Positions 34,865-45,915 are shown, counted from the stretch's first letter. The stretch: 64,000 nt of DNA from Prostheceraeus crozeri (GCA_907163375.1 CAJQUW010005326.1:124001-188000); one strand, 5' to 3'. The notes: generated by a model from the letters alone, not told the origin. Numbers and translations are program-made.

Positions 34865-35313
34865 GAATTGTTTCTGAGCCTGTACTTTGGTCGCAATGTT
34901 TTCAAAAGTGTGAGTGTACATGATGAAGACTTAAAAAGGAGTCTACACTTTGATGTGACAAGTACTCACACCCAACTTGATAGCATCTGGTTTGGTTACA
35001 ATCTAATCAGTTCAAAGTGGCAGAGAACCAAAGATTTTTCTATGTGTCATCATTAAATTGTTTACCCATAGACTTCTAAATTTCTCTGGAATTGTTTCTG
35101 AGCCTGTACTTTGGTCGCATTGTTTTCAAAAGTGTGAGTGTACATGATGAAGACTTAAAAAGGAGTCTACACTTTGATGTGACAAGTACTCACACCCAAC
35201 TTGATAGCATCTGGTTTGGTTACAATCTAATCAGTTCAAAGTGGCAGAGAACCAAAGATTTTTCTATGTGTCATCATTAAATTGTTTACCCATAGACTTC
35301 TAAATTTCTCTGG
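34865..35313. repeat. 224-bp tandem duplication
   Basis: Unit 1 is 34865-35088 and unit 2 is 35089-35313, differing by one base that I noticed (A/T in GGTCGCAATG versus GGTCGCATTG). The right end of each unit includes the first 23-24 bases of the terminal repeat of the neighbouring THAP element, so the duplication happened after that element inserted, or is an assembly artefact. Confidence 0.92.
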
Positions 35314-35563
35314 ACAGATAGGTGAGCAAAATTTGAAATCATTTTATACATGTTCAAGCCAACCAACATTTGTGTTACAGAAGATAGAATTTTGCAGCTA
35401 ATTGAAGTGATAAATTACTATTTTAAAATAATCTCCTGTGCGATTCAATCGAATGCAAAATACCAAGCAAATATACCGCAGCTGGTTTTCAACCGAAATG
35501 CAATGATGGTGTAGCATCAATACATTCCTCTGCATAACAAGGAAATTTGAATCTGTAGTTGCA

Positions 35564-35760
35564 TCGAGTTAGTAGAAAGTATTTAATCCCAACTAAACAT
35601 TCCGTCTTGTGTAACCTTCACTTCCACGAACCTGACTTTAATGCCACCACGAAGGACATAGATTATTATCGCATGCAAAGAAGGAAAACTAAAAAATGAA
35701 AAAGCATTATCTAAAGGACAGTGCAACCAAAATTCCTTTATCTGTCTAGATGCTTTCCAA
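35564..35760 (+). pseudogene. THAP-type zinc finger relic of the transposase
   Basis: The frame reads RVSRKYLIPTKHSVLCNLHF and then HEPDFN before a stop at 35697. The block S-V-L-C-N-L-H-F-x-E-x-D-F is the second half (C...H) of the C2CH THAP finger, a DNA-binding domain. About 30 residues later, in another frame, LKDSATKIPLS stands where THAP domains have L-K-x-x-A-V-P-T. The first cysteines are not clear because upstream frames hold stops. Confidence 0.6.
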
Positions 35761-36454
35761 ACAACTACAAACCGCGATCCGGTATGGCCACGTTTTCAAG
35801 TAAATGTTCTACCAATGGAAACACATTCGGAAGATTCTTTGGTATGACAATTTTCTCTAAAATCTACAAGGAAATCATCTCATCTGGGTTTGTGATATCT
35901 CAAAGCGATCATGAGCTAAAAATGGCGATCATGAGTATACATCTTCCCTTCAGCGTCGTCGCATCATTGACTGTCGAAAATTCTGTGAATATTCGCATCT
36001 ATCACGTAGAGAGAGAAATCCATTCCAACAAGCACATATCATCTATCATAGCATCTATCACAAGTTTTCCAAAGTTATCAATCGGATGACTTTTGTATAA
36101 TATCTGGATGACCAGCCACTAATAGAAATTCGAAATTGGATTCAATTATGTAATACTTGGGAAAGTTGATGGTGAAGCCGAAGTCAACGGGCGGAAGACT
36201 AACGCTAGATCCACCCATATCATTGAACATGGTAAGGGACAATTTGGAGTGGAAAAGAGAAGATGCAGGTTCCCACATTATAAATGTGCTGAGATCAAGA
36301 GGAACAGAAACGGAGATCCTTCTTTAATTTCATGAAAGCAATGATGATGGACACAATAAGCATTCCCAACCTGATCAGTTACTTCTATACGGAGGTGTGA
36401 ACAGTTATCAGGCGATCTGACCTGTGATGGAGGCTCTTCTGAGACCAATGACCA

Positions 36455-37009
36455 ATGCTCGGAAAAGCACAGCCAGATCACATTGAGAAGGGTTTTAGCT
36501 GGATACGTCAAATGACTGGTGCATATTATTTTATCTCCATGCGTCACCGCGCAGAGATTGACAAGAAGATACATACAATTTCTTTATTGAAGTTTTCCGG
36601 ACTCAGTCTCAGAAATACTGATAACAAAATATCATGCAGTCAACCACAGAAGATGAAATGTACACAGGATGTAAATATTTGCATGCAAAGACTGATTTCA
36701 ATATGCATCCTAATAATTGAGATGTCAGTGCTGCGTGTTGCCTTTCACTTCAGAAATGTAAAAAAATGTGATTCCTGTTGTGAATGCACTGTCAGAAATA
36801 TTAAATCGGGAATGTTCGACATCCTTGAAGCTGCAAAACTGTTGAATAAAATTTATCATGGTGTCTTTCCTCCAGACGTATCTGTGCTTCAACCGTGCAT
36901 TCTTTGCTGGAAGGTATTCTATGAGATCAAGTTGTCTAAGAAAATAGCTTCTTACTTTAAAAATGAAAAAAAGGTGCTCAGAATATCGATATATCATTTC
37001 TCCTGGTGA
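36455..37009 (+). CDS. unassigned 184-residue frame in THAP element
   Basis: This open frame lies inside the THAP element on the same strand as the finger. It includes a cysteine-rich stretch VKKCDSCCECTV followed by a helical-looking part, GMFDILEAAKLLNKIYHGVF. I do not recognise it. It may be the degraded C-terminal part of the element's transposase or simply a chance frame; overlapping minus-strand frames of similar length weaken the case. Confidence 0.3.
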   Translation: MLGKAQPDHIEKGFSWIRQMTGAYYFISMRHRAEIDKKIHTISLLKFSGLSLRNTDNKISCSQPQKMKCTQDVNICMQRLISICILIIEMSVLRVAFHFRNVKKCDSCCECTVRNIKSGMFDILEAAKLLNKIYHGVFPPDVSVLQPCILCWKVFYEIKLSKKIASYFKNEKKVLRISIYHFSW

Positions 37010-37404
37010 CTTTTTCGCTTACTTCTTCGCAAAATGTTGCTGTACACATGGACATGAATCAGATTGCCGAATTTCAATTAAATATTTTAACAACATGTGC
37101 TAGAAATACGTTCATAACATCGAAAAATTGTTCATGAAAAAATCGCAAAATTAGTAAAAAAAAACGAGGTCTAGCACATGAGTTTAACGCATAAACATGC
37201 AGTCCCATGCTTCTTAACTCCCAATGTATATAAATATACATACATACTGTTCTTTACCGGCATTGTGCTGGCAATACGTTCTCTACAATTTGAAAACGCT
37301 TGATGACTCTCTATTTGTAAGGTAGTCAAATTGATGATTGCTGACCTGATCATGTATGATGCCAATTTCAACCTATCTGTCCAGAGAAATTTAGAAGTCT
37401 ATGG

Positions 37405-37674
37405 TTTACCTATCTCTGTGGAAGGAGGTCCAGATATCTATCATTGTCTACAATTATAGATATCTCGACCTCTTTGACTTTGTGAATTCACGCATCTCGG
37501 ATTTCTACATAGAAATTGCTGCATAACATTCATAGTCTATACGTCTTACACATCCTATATGGATTTTATGAAGATCACATCATCTTATGGCTTCAAGATA
37601 GGGAAGTGACTTTATTTTTTTCACATGAAAATACAATGATTTCCAAAGACTAGCTCTCCGGGGTATGTCAGGCA
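37405..37674. other. upstream region of the 1365-codon gene
   Basis: It holds a short inverted repeat (AGATATCTATCATTG ... ATTATAGATATCT) at 37431-37466 and a T-rich run at 37609-37620. An AG at 37670-37671 could serve as an acceptor just before the start codon. An in-frame TAG at 37651-37653 closes the frame upstream. No convincing core promoter is seen. Confidence 0.5.
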
Positions 37675-40600
37675 ATGTCGCAAGTACAACAACTCGACTA
37701 CACATTCTTCAATGAATTCATCATACAATTGAGAGATGACGTTCTTACAACTTTACATGAGGATCGCAGAATAGCAGCAATAGAATCAAAAACGCGTACA
37801 AAAGTGGTTGTAACACGCCGTACCCTAAATCGCAGACATTATGGCAATTATTGGATAAAATACATAATAATTCGAATTTATAGTGAAGATATTATGCGAA
37901 TACATCGATGTATTTGTCTTTTGATGAAAGGCGTACCAGTTCTTCAAGGACTCAGACCGTATGAAAACAAAGCTGCTGTTAAAGTTGTTGGCAATGCATT
38001 TACTCCAGACAATGCTAAGTTATATTATGAAAGCCAGAGATTAAAAAGAACCACATCATATTTTGCTGGTCTACCCCTGGAATCTCCTTATCAACCGGAA
38101 CCTACACGTCCTGTTGATGCCACACCTTGGAGAAATGCAAATTCAGAGAAGTTGGTTGGCACTCATCATCCTGATTTATTGAATAAAGAAATGATGGTTC
38201 GTCATTATTTAGGGAACGAGAGCGAGAGAACGAGTGTCAGATTAGATTATGATTCTTCAGAAATGATGAATGACTTTGACGTCGCATCAAAATGTTACAG
38301 CAAGTGTTACGGGTTTTCGCAGGATACAACTCTATTGGAAAATAGACAAAGATCACTTTCAAGTCCGAGCGGTCTAAATTCTATGCCAGGTAAAGGAGTT
38401 GAGCAACCCAGAACATATTCACCATTTAAAAACACCGACGTTCCCACCGTGCCGTTACTTGACTTTGAATGTGGAGATCATGTGGATAGCATGATGAGCA
38501 ACTCACATGGAATGGATAGGCAACTGACTTATGATAATGACATCAGCAACCAATGGGATGATAATACATTCAGAACCTCGTGTGATTTGTTCCAAGAGAC
38601 ACAGCAAATTAGAGGATGCTTTACCCCTAGAACAAGAAGCAGGAGCTATAATACATGTGTGCTTCAACCGAATGCCTATCATCGACATTTCAATAACGCA
38701 TCCACTTATAGAAACATTTCACGGAGCAAGTATATGCTGAATTTTCTACATTCCGATGAACAGCAAATGATTCCAAGGCAAATGGCGGAAGAGATAGAGC
38801 AATTAGATTATGAGTCAGATAATAAGCACCTGTATTCAGAATATTCATCACAAACAGAATTTGTTGACCAGAAACATATAACTATTGTTGAAGAAGAATT
38901 CGATGATGTTAAGCAAGATCATTATGAATCGATCAATTTCTCGATCAACTCGCCCGAGAGACAAGTCTTGCAGCCAATATATTCGTATCAAGCATGCGTT
39001 GACTCAAAAAAGGCGGTTTACTGGAAGCAGCCACCTTCTGAATTGCAACACCCGGTGTGCAAAGCGAAACAGTCAACGATGTGTTCTGTGGATGATTATC
39101 ATAATTCAAAAGAGCAATTGGCCGCTTCAAACAAGACTATGCCTAATCAGGGTACATGTAAATCTGGTCAAAGGATGAAAATCTTGAATGGAAAGCTGCT
39201 GTTCAAAGAATCTTGTATGAAGTTGTCTAACATTCAACAATCAATAACAAATTCCCACAGAAGACTTTCACAATTGACTCACGCATCATCTGCTCCGCTG
39301 AAGCAAACTTGCGGTGCTGTGCAATCATCTAATGACATAAGGGAAGCAAAAACTGATATAATTCAGTCAATTAATTCGGCTCAATCACTGCATGCACCAG
39401 ATGAACCATTTGACCCGATTGCAGCTTCCAGTGATTTACCAGAGAAACAATGTGACACAATTCACGAATCCTGCGATTTGCAGGAGAAAAATGCTGACTT
39501 ACTTCATGCTTCCATCAATTTTGTGGAGAAGCCATTTGACTTGATTCAAGCATCGACCATTGAGATGGAAAAACCATCTCAGCTGATGCAACCATCGTCC
39601 AATGAATTGGAAAAACCAATAGATTTAAAAGAAGGAAACAGCAATTTACCAGAGAAACCATCTTATGTATTTCAACCATCGAACACTTTACCAGACAAAC
39701 TTTCGTGTGTTAATCAAGCACCCGCTAATTTGCCAGAGAAGCCTTCAGATTTGGTGCAGACATCTTCTTGTGTTATTGAAGCACCTGTCAATGTTTCACA
39801 GAAATCAACTGATTTGATCCAGGATACAACCGAGTTACCTAAAAAAGCTCTTGATGTCATGAAAAAATCTGCCGGTTTGAAACAGAATCCTTCTTATATA
39901 ATTCAACCCACCAATGATTTGACGCAGAAGCCATCTGAGTTGATTCCGCCACCAAATGTTGATATATTAGAATATCCATCTGGAGTGATTCAATCTTTGA
40001 ATGGATCCCTGGAAAAGCGATCAGATTTGATTCAAGCATCTAGTGTCATTTTGAGAAAACCACCTATGGTGCTTCAAGCGGCTTCCATTTCATCTATTCT
40101 GCCGGTAAAATCATCTGATTCACTTGAAAAACCATTTGACACAATTCAACCCTCAAGCAACACGCAAGAAAAACTAACTGCATTGTCCCCTGAATCACTA
40201 GAAAAGGCATCTGATTCTTCTCAACCAGGAACATCTATGATTACCCATGGAAAGGAGCCATCCATCGACTCAGATGACAAAACGTTCAATTCAATCCAGG
40301 TTTTAACAGAGGTGAAGAAGAAAAACATTGATGATGCTCCAAAAGTAATTGATGTGCAAGAAAATCTATCATTTGCCGAAAAGAAGCAATCTCCCAGTTC
40401 ACAGAACAAGTTAACTGATAAAAATAAATTACCAACAGAACCAAACGATAAAGCTGATAAAATTGTGTTGTCTATATACACATATCCAAAGCAGAGAGCA
40501 ACTAATTCGGAAGAGAAGCCACCTTTTTCAAATAAACTAGCCATTGATTCACAAGAGAAACAGCAAGCTTCAACGCGTTCACAGCTTTGTGATATTCTCA

Positions 40601-41772
40601 ATTCTTCTTTATCACCACAACATAAAAAGACTTTTTCATCAAAGCAACCACTCGATAATTCTCAGAAAGCATCAAAACGTGATGAATCAACATCTAATTT
40701 ACAACAGGCGCAACCACAATCAAACCAATCGACTTCAAAAGTGCAGGAATTACTGTCTGATTTGAAAAATAGAAAGAGCGAACATTGTTCGTTATCAACA
40801 GAAAAACCAAAAAGCTACCATCAGTTGACCTTTATTGAAAAATCTGCACATGCACGAGATCATGATCAATTCGTGAATAAGTACAAATGCAGAAATCGAC
40901 CACAATATTGGAAATGCAGGTCTTGTGACTCCGGTGACTCCACAAACAATACCAGAGCTTCTTCATCAAAGTCAAATGACAAAATTTGGAAAATTGATTC
41001 ACCTGATTTGGAGCAAAATAAACCAGGGCACTCTTATGATGATTTGCATAATAACGAAGACACCAGACAGCACTTTTCAATTAAAATGGGTAGGGAACAA
41101 TCACATTCTCAAGATAGCAACGATCATAAGTGTGTTGCTGAAGCCAGTGTTAAGAATAGTAATAAGCACGATGATATGGATATTAGGTCCATTCTAAAGA
41201 ACATTCCTTGCCATTCTCAGAATCAATGTAATAATATCGTATGTCATGATGATACCAGCAATATACAAGAGAAAATAAATCAAACGCTTGAGCAGAACAG
41301 TGAACAACCTGAAACTAATCTATTTCCTGACATCACTGATATGTCGAATATTAAGATCTCGAAAGAATCATATCCAAAAGTGTTTACTAATATTTTACAC
41401 TCTATTAACCGATTGTATGACGGCAATGAGACTTCAGCACATAATCAGTGTGGAGATGGATTCAAAGACCAAATAAATCCGGAAAACCCCTTTCCATCGC
41501 TGTATCATTATCTTAGTGATGAAGTTAAGATTTCACTTATGAATGAATTTAGTTTTTCTGATCCTGACAAATTTTCTGAAAAAGTGAAATTATGCTTCTC
41601 TAATGATGAAGAGGAATCCTTGAGAAATTTCTACTCATTTCACATAAATGAGGTGAGACGAACAGTTAGGACAAAATCGTTTCCTGTGGGCCATGAAGAT
41701 TTACATGACACAACTCCTGATGGAGAGACTTTGCGAAATCATAATGCGTATAATATTTCTGAAATATCATAA
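37675..41772 (+). CDS. 1365-residue uncharacterised protein, KH-like N-terminus
   Basis: One uninterrupted frame from ATG to TAA, far longer than chance in AT-rich DNA. Residues about 20-95 (AAIESKTRTKVVVTRR, then YIIIRIYSEDIMRIHRCICL) follow the helix-strand-strand-helix pattern of a KH RNA-binding domain, but the GxxG loop appears replaced by HEDR; this is inference. Residues 100-570 and 830-1280 are polar and probably disordered. Residues about 574-830 form a 14-residue repeat array. Near residue 1069 lies a CX8CX2C cluster (CRNRPQYWKCRSC). Residues about 1285-1345 (NPFPSLYHYLSDEVKISLMN onward) look folded and helical. An in-frame stop 24 bases upstream supports the start, unless the acceptor-like AG at 37670-37671 makes this a large 3' exon. 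No transposase, polymerase or enzyme motif was found. Confidence 0.8.
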   Translation: MSQVQQLDYTFFNEFIIQLRDDVLTTLHEDRRIAAIESKTRTKVVVTRRTLNRRHYGNYWIKYIIIRIYSEDIMRIHRCICLLMKGVPVLQGLRPYENKAAVKVVGNAFTPDNAKLYYESQRLKRTTSYFAGLPLESPYQPEPTRPVDATPWRNANSEKLVGTHHPDLLNKEMMVRHYLGNESERTSVRLDYDSSEMMNDFDVASKCYSKCYGFSQDTTLLENRQRSLSSPSGLNSMPGKGVEQPRTYSPFKNTDVPTVPLLDFECGDHVDSMMSNSHGMDRQLTYDNDISNQWDDNTFRTSCDLFQETQQIRGCFTPRTRSRSYNTCVLQPNAYHRHFNNASTYRNISRSKYMLNFLHSDEQQMIPRQMAEEIEQLDYESDNKHLYSEYSSQTEFVDQKHITIVEEEFDDVKQDHYESINFSINSPERQVLQPIYSYQACVDSKKAVYWKQPPSELQHPVCKAKQSTMCSVDDYHNSKEQLAASNKTMPNQGTCKSGQRMKILNGKLLFKESCMKLSNIQQSITNSHRRLSQLTHASSAPLKQTCGAVQSSNDIREAKTDIIQSINSAQSLHAPDEPFDPIAASSDLPEKQCDTIHESCDLQEKNADLLHASINFVEKPFDLIQASTIEMEKPSQLMQPSSNELEKPIDLKEGNSNLPEKPSYVFQPSNTLPDKLSCVNQAPANLPEKPSDLVQTSSCVIEAPVNVSQKSTDLIQDTTELPKKALDVMKKSAGLKQNPSYIIQPTNDLTQKPSELIPPPNVDILEYPSGVIQSLNGSLEKRSDLIQASSVILRKPPMVLQAASISSILPVKSSDSLEKPFDTIQPSSNTQEKLTALSPESLEKASDSSQPGTSMITHGKEPSIDSDDKTFNSIQVLTEVKKKNIDDAPKVIDVQENLSFAEKKQSPSSQNKLTDKNKLPTEPNDKADKIVLSIYTYPKQRATNSEEKPPFSNKLAIDSQEKQQASTRSQLCDILNSSLSPQHKKTFSSKQPLDNSQKASKRDESTSNLQQAQPQSNQSTSKVQELLSDLKNRKSEHCSLSTEKPKSYHQLTFIEKSAHARDHDQFVNKYKCRNRPQYWKCRSCDSGDSTNNTRASSSKSNDKIWKIDSPDLEQNKPGHSYDDLHNNEDTRQHFSIKMGREQSHSQDSNDHKCVAEASVKNSNKHDDMDIRSILKNIPCHSQNQCNNIVCHDDTSNIQEKINQTLEQNSEQPETNLFPDITDMSNIKISKESYPKVFTNILHSINRLYDGNETSAHNQCGDGFKDQINPENPFPSLYHYLSDEVKISLMNEFSFSDPDKFSEKVKLCFSNDEEESLRNFYSFHINEVRRTVRTKSFPVGHEDLHDTTPDGETLRNHNAYNISEIS
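39396..40150 (+). repeat. array of 14-residue (42-bp) coding repeats
   Basis: Within the large protein about 15 degenerate units follow the consensus LPEKPSDLIQASSN. Examples are LQEKNADLLHASIN, FVEKPFDLIQASTI, EMEKPSQLMQPSSN, LPEKPSYVFQPSNT and SLEKRSDLIQASSV. Most adjacent units are exactly 42 bases apart, with a few longer ones. Nucleotide identity between units is lower than protein-pattern similarity, so the pattern appears to be old and kept at protein level. Confidence 0.85.
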
Positions 41773-43081
41773 CTTCATGGTATTCTACAAAGATCATTTT
41801 CACACAATTGGTTGTCAAATTTCCATTGCACAAATATACAGAATACATCCAACAATAAATCTGTGATTTCTCAGCAAGCGTTGTTAAATTTGCAAGAACA
41901 TAGAATTTCCCTAATCTCTGAGAATGATTATTTATATATTACTTTCAATTTAACAATAATTGCTGAGTGCGGAACAAAACAGATAGTGCGTGAAACCATC
42001 ATACAGTACACTTGTATTCACTGCTACATGATAAATAACGGAATATGACATCCATCAATTTCAGAACTACTTGAGCAGAAGATTCTGAATATGCACAACT
42101 GGACATTTATGTATTGATTGATTTTCCGTGTAACTTATGTTTCACTTTCATTTGAGACATACTTGCTCTCAAATGATGACAGTTTATCAGTTTTCTTAAC
42201 TGATTTAGTTACTCCAAATCATTTTCATCGTTCGAAAATAGAGTAGAAAACAAAGAATGCTTTGTACAAAAATAATCAAGTACTTTAACTATCTGTGAAT
42301 TTTCACTACATCGATGGAGATGCAACTTTTTTATGACGATTATTGAATCAAGCAACAACTATAATTTCAGTCGAGCCGATGATGTTTACCATGAGATCCA
42401 AAATTGAAAGAATTGACTTTCAGTTCATGCATCACTAAAATTTAATAACCTATCTTATTAAATATTCATTATGCATCTTATTTTCATAACGTTTTTCCAA
42501 GAATATATTAATAAATTAGTTAGTAACATAAGTGCGCCAATCGATGCATAAAGGCAGATGGAAAACTTAGAAAAATGCATTGTAGAAAACTGATTCGTAT
42601 AAAAATTAGCTTATATAATAATATAAAAATATTACTGAATTTTGAATATGAATTGAAGACTATTAATTTTACAGAAATCTTTATCTTCATCATAATTTGT
42701 TAAACAGAAGCATTTTTTTTATAGATCTTGACATTATGGTTGCATTGAAAAAAACTGGGGTTTTGATTTTGACATAAATTTGATGTATTGTTCTAGACTT
42801 TAACAGATCCTTTAACTGAAGTGACTAATGAATCAATTGAAACAATTACAAATGAAATTTCCAGGACTGACTTTGTCAATGATTGATCTATGCATAAAAT
42901 GAAACTAAATACTTGGTTTATCAGCAAATCAGAATGTGTTCAAATAGACTATCAGCTGATTAAATTGCTAAAACAAGGTTGTCAAATAATTTATATGGGT
43001 TAATATTTTTTATGATACTAATTTCAAGCATTTTTTCTTGTATTTCAAGGTTATATATGAATTTTTACAAATTTCAAATTT
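41773..43081. other. 3' flank of the large gene
   Basis: AT-rich sequence. The first AATAAA (41854-41859) lies 82 bases after the stop codon and could end the transcript; further candidates occur near 42510. The small open frame at 41812-42048 has no support. Confidence 0.5.
41854..41859 (+). terminator. candidate polyadenylation signal
   Basis: AATAAA follows the TAA of the 1365-codon frame by 82 bases. In such AT-rich DNA it could be fortuitous. Confidence 0.35.
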
Positions 43082-43102
43082 ATAATAATAATAATAATAT
43101 CT

Positions 43103-45179
43103 TTATTGCTTCACATGGTTACAGTCGGTGAACGCATTACAAAATTTTATAAATGAACAACGAAAGCGTTCAGTTTTTGCGAATGGTGGACATAAAGTGC
43201 ACTGAGAACGAATTAGTCGACAATTATGTGGTTGGAACATAACAGACAAGGGGTGAGAAGACGACCCCTCAATTGATGAAATCATTTTGTAACACATCCT
43301 TGTGGCAACTTCGATGAATGAAGGAAACTCATTCGAATTGATAATCCTAAACACTCGCTTCTCCAAACGCATTATTTTATTAAATAGATAGTCCGGTGCA
43401 TTGCAATAAACTGGATGAGCAAATAAAAATATGGAGCGAATAAAAGCGACATATGATCTGTACATAAGGGTAGCAGGGCAACCCGATCTCTGAAGATTGT
43501 ACATGACATAAAGTCTCTTCCTCGCTTTCATAACCAAATCATCCAAATACAAATTCCACTTCATGTCACTAGAAAAAGTAACGCCCAAAATGTGAATGTA
43601 TGAGACCTGACACAAGGCATTGCCATCTGGAAAATAAACATGACAAAACCAGATTCTTTTTTGTTACAATGTCCATTACAAAACACTTATCTTTATTGAG
43701 AGGCAAGCCAATATCGGAGGACCATCTATCAATGCTATTAAACTCTTGCTGGAGATTATCTTCAGAGCTGTCTCGAATAAAATGAAGGAAGGTAGCATCA
43801 TCGGCATAGCGCACCATGAAGGTATTCCAACAGACAGCAGAAAGCGAATCAGTAGCTAAGCAGAACAATACTGGCCCAATTACACTTCCTTGAGGGACAC
43901 CACTTGGTACACAACTTCAATAAGATGTCACACCACCGATAAATTTTACTCGCTGTCTTCGACAAGACAAGAAACTATACACCCATCTGACTACAAAAAG
44001 TTAGGCAAATCAAACTTGACACAAGCTGAAACAATAGTAGAGTGCAGCAATTTATCAAAAGCCTTAGAAAAATCAGTTGTCATAATTCTAACAGCGCCAG
44101 ACTTTTTATCCAAAAATTCAATAACTTTGTGATATGCTAGAATGACAGCCCGGGGAATATAGGCAAATTGACAAGGGTCCACTCTGTGCTTGATAACAGG
44201 AAAAATAAATTTTTGACACAATTTTCTCCAAAATTTTTGACAAAATAGGCAAAATAGAGATAGGGCGAAAGTGAGATGCAATCGTCGGTTTCTCACATTT
44301 AGGAACAGGTGTAACATTAGACATCTTCAAGCATAGAGGAACACAGCCTTCACTCAATGAACGGTTGAATAGATGTGTAATAGCAGGACAAAGAAAATCA
44401 GCACAGTCTCTGATCACCCATGGGGGAACACCATCAGGACCCGCACTTTTATTGGAAGTAGTACTCAACATCCGAAAAACTTCGGCTTCCGTCAAAATAG
44501 GGATGGTCTCATTCCAATTACTTGAAAAGTAAGCCTCCAAAGCACCAGACTCACTCTGAAAATTCGAAGTGAAGAAGGCATTCAGATCACTGACCGAGAA
44601 TTCATGATGATGACTATTGTTTCTTGTGTAATTGCCTAGAACACGCAGTGATTTCCAAAGTTTCTTATTATCTCCAGTCGATGCTGCCGATTCCATAAAC
44701 TTGAATTTGAGATGACGAATATGATTATTGACTTCTTTACGTAGCCGTTTGTATTTTGCAAATTGTCCGCTTGAATAGGCCCGATCACGATCATCAATGA
44801 GAATTTTAAGTGACAACTTCATCCATGGAGGATCATCAGATCGAACTCTAACCATTCGATGCGGAAAGAAAAAATCGAATAGATGATAAATGCTGTCACA
44901 TAACAAGGCTGCGGCATCATTCAAATCGCCCGTGCTCTGAATCAAGCCAAGCCAATCATAGCTGGACATAACCGAATAAAAGGCCGAACTGTTGGCACGA
45001 GACATTTTTCTTACCATCATTTTTGAGGTAGTAGGCCGAGTATTTTGTGCTGGTTTCCAAACAACGACGACATGATCTGAGCAACCAATCGGAGGCTTGG
45101 ACGTACGTAGGCTTGATGCTCGTAGAAAAGTTGGTGAATATTTGATCCAAGCAATGACCTCCACGAGTCGGAAAGTCAA
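43103..45179 (-). pseudogene. LINE reverse transcriptase domain
   Basis: After the SDH box, frames that change several times give a linker (DPPWMKLSLK, KYKRLRKEVN). Then come the reverse transcriptase blocks KSAGPDGVPPWVI, FRPISILPILSKILEKI, MTTDFSKAFDKLLHS (motif A), a VPQGSVIGPV-like block near 43880, VRYADDATFLHF (motif C with both aspartates) and ILGVTFSSDMKWN. The C-terminal part, MKARKRLYVMYNLQR to CNHVKQ, ends in TAA inside the AATAAA. Shifts fall near 44210, 43990-43870 and 43615. Confidence 0.9.
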
Positions 45180-45915
45180 TCAAGAAAGTGAGACGGCACA
45201 TACTAGAAATTGTTGAGAACTGATGGCGAAGATCATTAAAATCACCACATAGAATTACACGCAGGTTGACCTCGAAACGTAGGAAACCATAATCAACTAC
45301 TTCAGCAATGCAAGTCATAGCAGAATCATTTGCAGCTGTATCATTCCAGAAAGGATGGTATAAGCAAACAAGAAGCAGATGGAAATTTTGCACAAATAGG
45401 ACAAGGAATTCCGACTCACAATTAGATAGCGATGGTATTTCACGATGGTCAATAGGGACACAGTCCAAAATAGAATTGGTATAACACACGATTCCGCCAC
45501 CCTTGCGATCAAGACGGTCACGACGATGAATACAAAAACCCGAGACAGAAAGAGCGTCATTAGGGATGAGATGATCAAGCCATGATTCAGTAAACACACA
45601 AATGTCAGGTCGACAGGATAAAAGAAGCTGATTGACTTCATCTTGTTTATTGATAATGGATCGGACATTTGAAAGAACTACCGTCTTTGGATATGCATAC
45701 CTTCGCTTTCCGGGCCGCCGTTGCTTTCTTGTCAAAGTGGTAGGTACAGGAACTAGACATTTGGAAGAAGATTTTTTATTATTGTACTTTTCAACAGGAA
45801 GTCTCCTCTTTGACATTCTAACCAGGATGTGCTGCACATATATTCCAAAATAGTAAAGTCGTCTTCTCACTTTTCTGCTGACACATACACATTGCTTTCC
45901 ACCAAGTTGCAACAA
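44956..45915 (-). pseudogene. LINE endonuclease domain
   Basis: The frame begins with a basic stretch (MSKRRLPVEKYNNKKSSSK) and then an apurinic-type endonuclease: NVRSIINKQDEVNQLLL, ICVFTESWLD with the catalytic glutamate, RLDRKGGGIVCYT, VILCGDFNDLRHQF and GGHCLDQIFTN. The closing SDH box (PIGCSDHVVVV) is found only in the next frame, near 45075, so a frameshift lies between about 45120 and 45090. This enzyme nicks the target DNA in target-primed reverse transcription. Confidence 0.88.

Larger units (their letters stand above)
35290..37404 (+). mobile_element. DNA transposon relic with THAP-like finger
   Basis: A 34-base inverted repeat beginning CCATAGACTTCTAAATTTCT occurs at 35290-35323 and, inverted, at 37371-37404, with no mismatch seen. 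If the ends are taken as CATAG...CTATG, the flanks show a 7-bp duplication GTTTACC. Inside are a THAP-like zinc finger on the + strand (35564-35760) and an unassigned 185-codon frame. THAP fingers plus CA...TG ends and repeats of about 31-34 bp point to P-element-like transposons, although those normally make 8-bp duplications. The superfamily is therefore tentative; the boundaries are well supported. Confidence 0.75.

Noticed and set aside
34868-35280. Two identical 62-codon frames
   Set aside because: They arise from the 224-bp tandem duplication; neither has a recognisable domain.
39396-40150. CRISPR-like array because of regular repeats
   Set aside because: The repeats are degenerate, contiguous and coding, without spacers, in a eukaryotic genome.
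38503-41197. Several minor frames within the 1365-codon gene on both strands
   Set aside because: They are alternative-frame shadows of the long reading frame.
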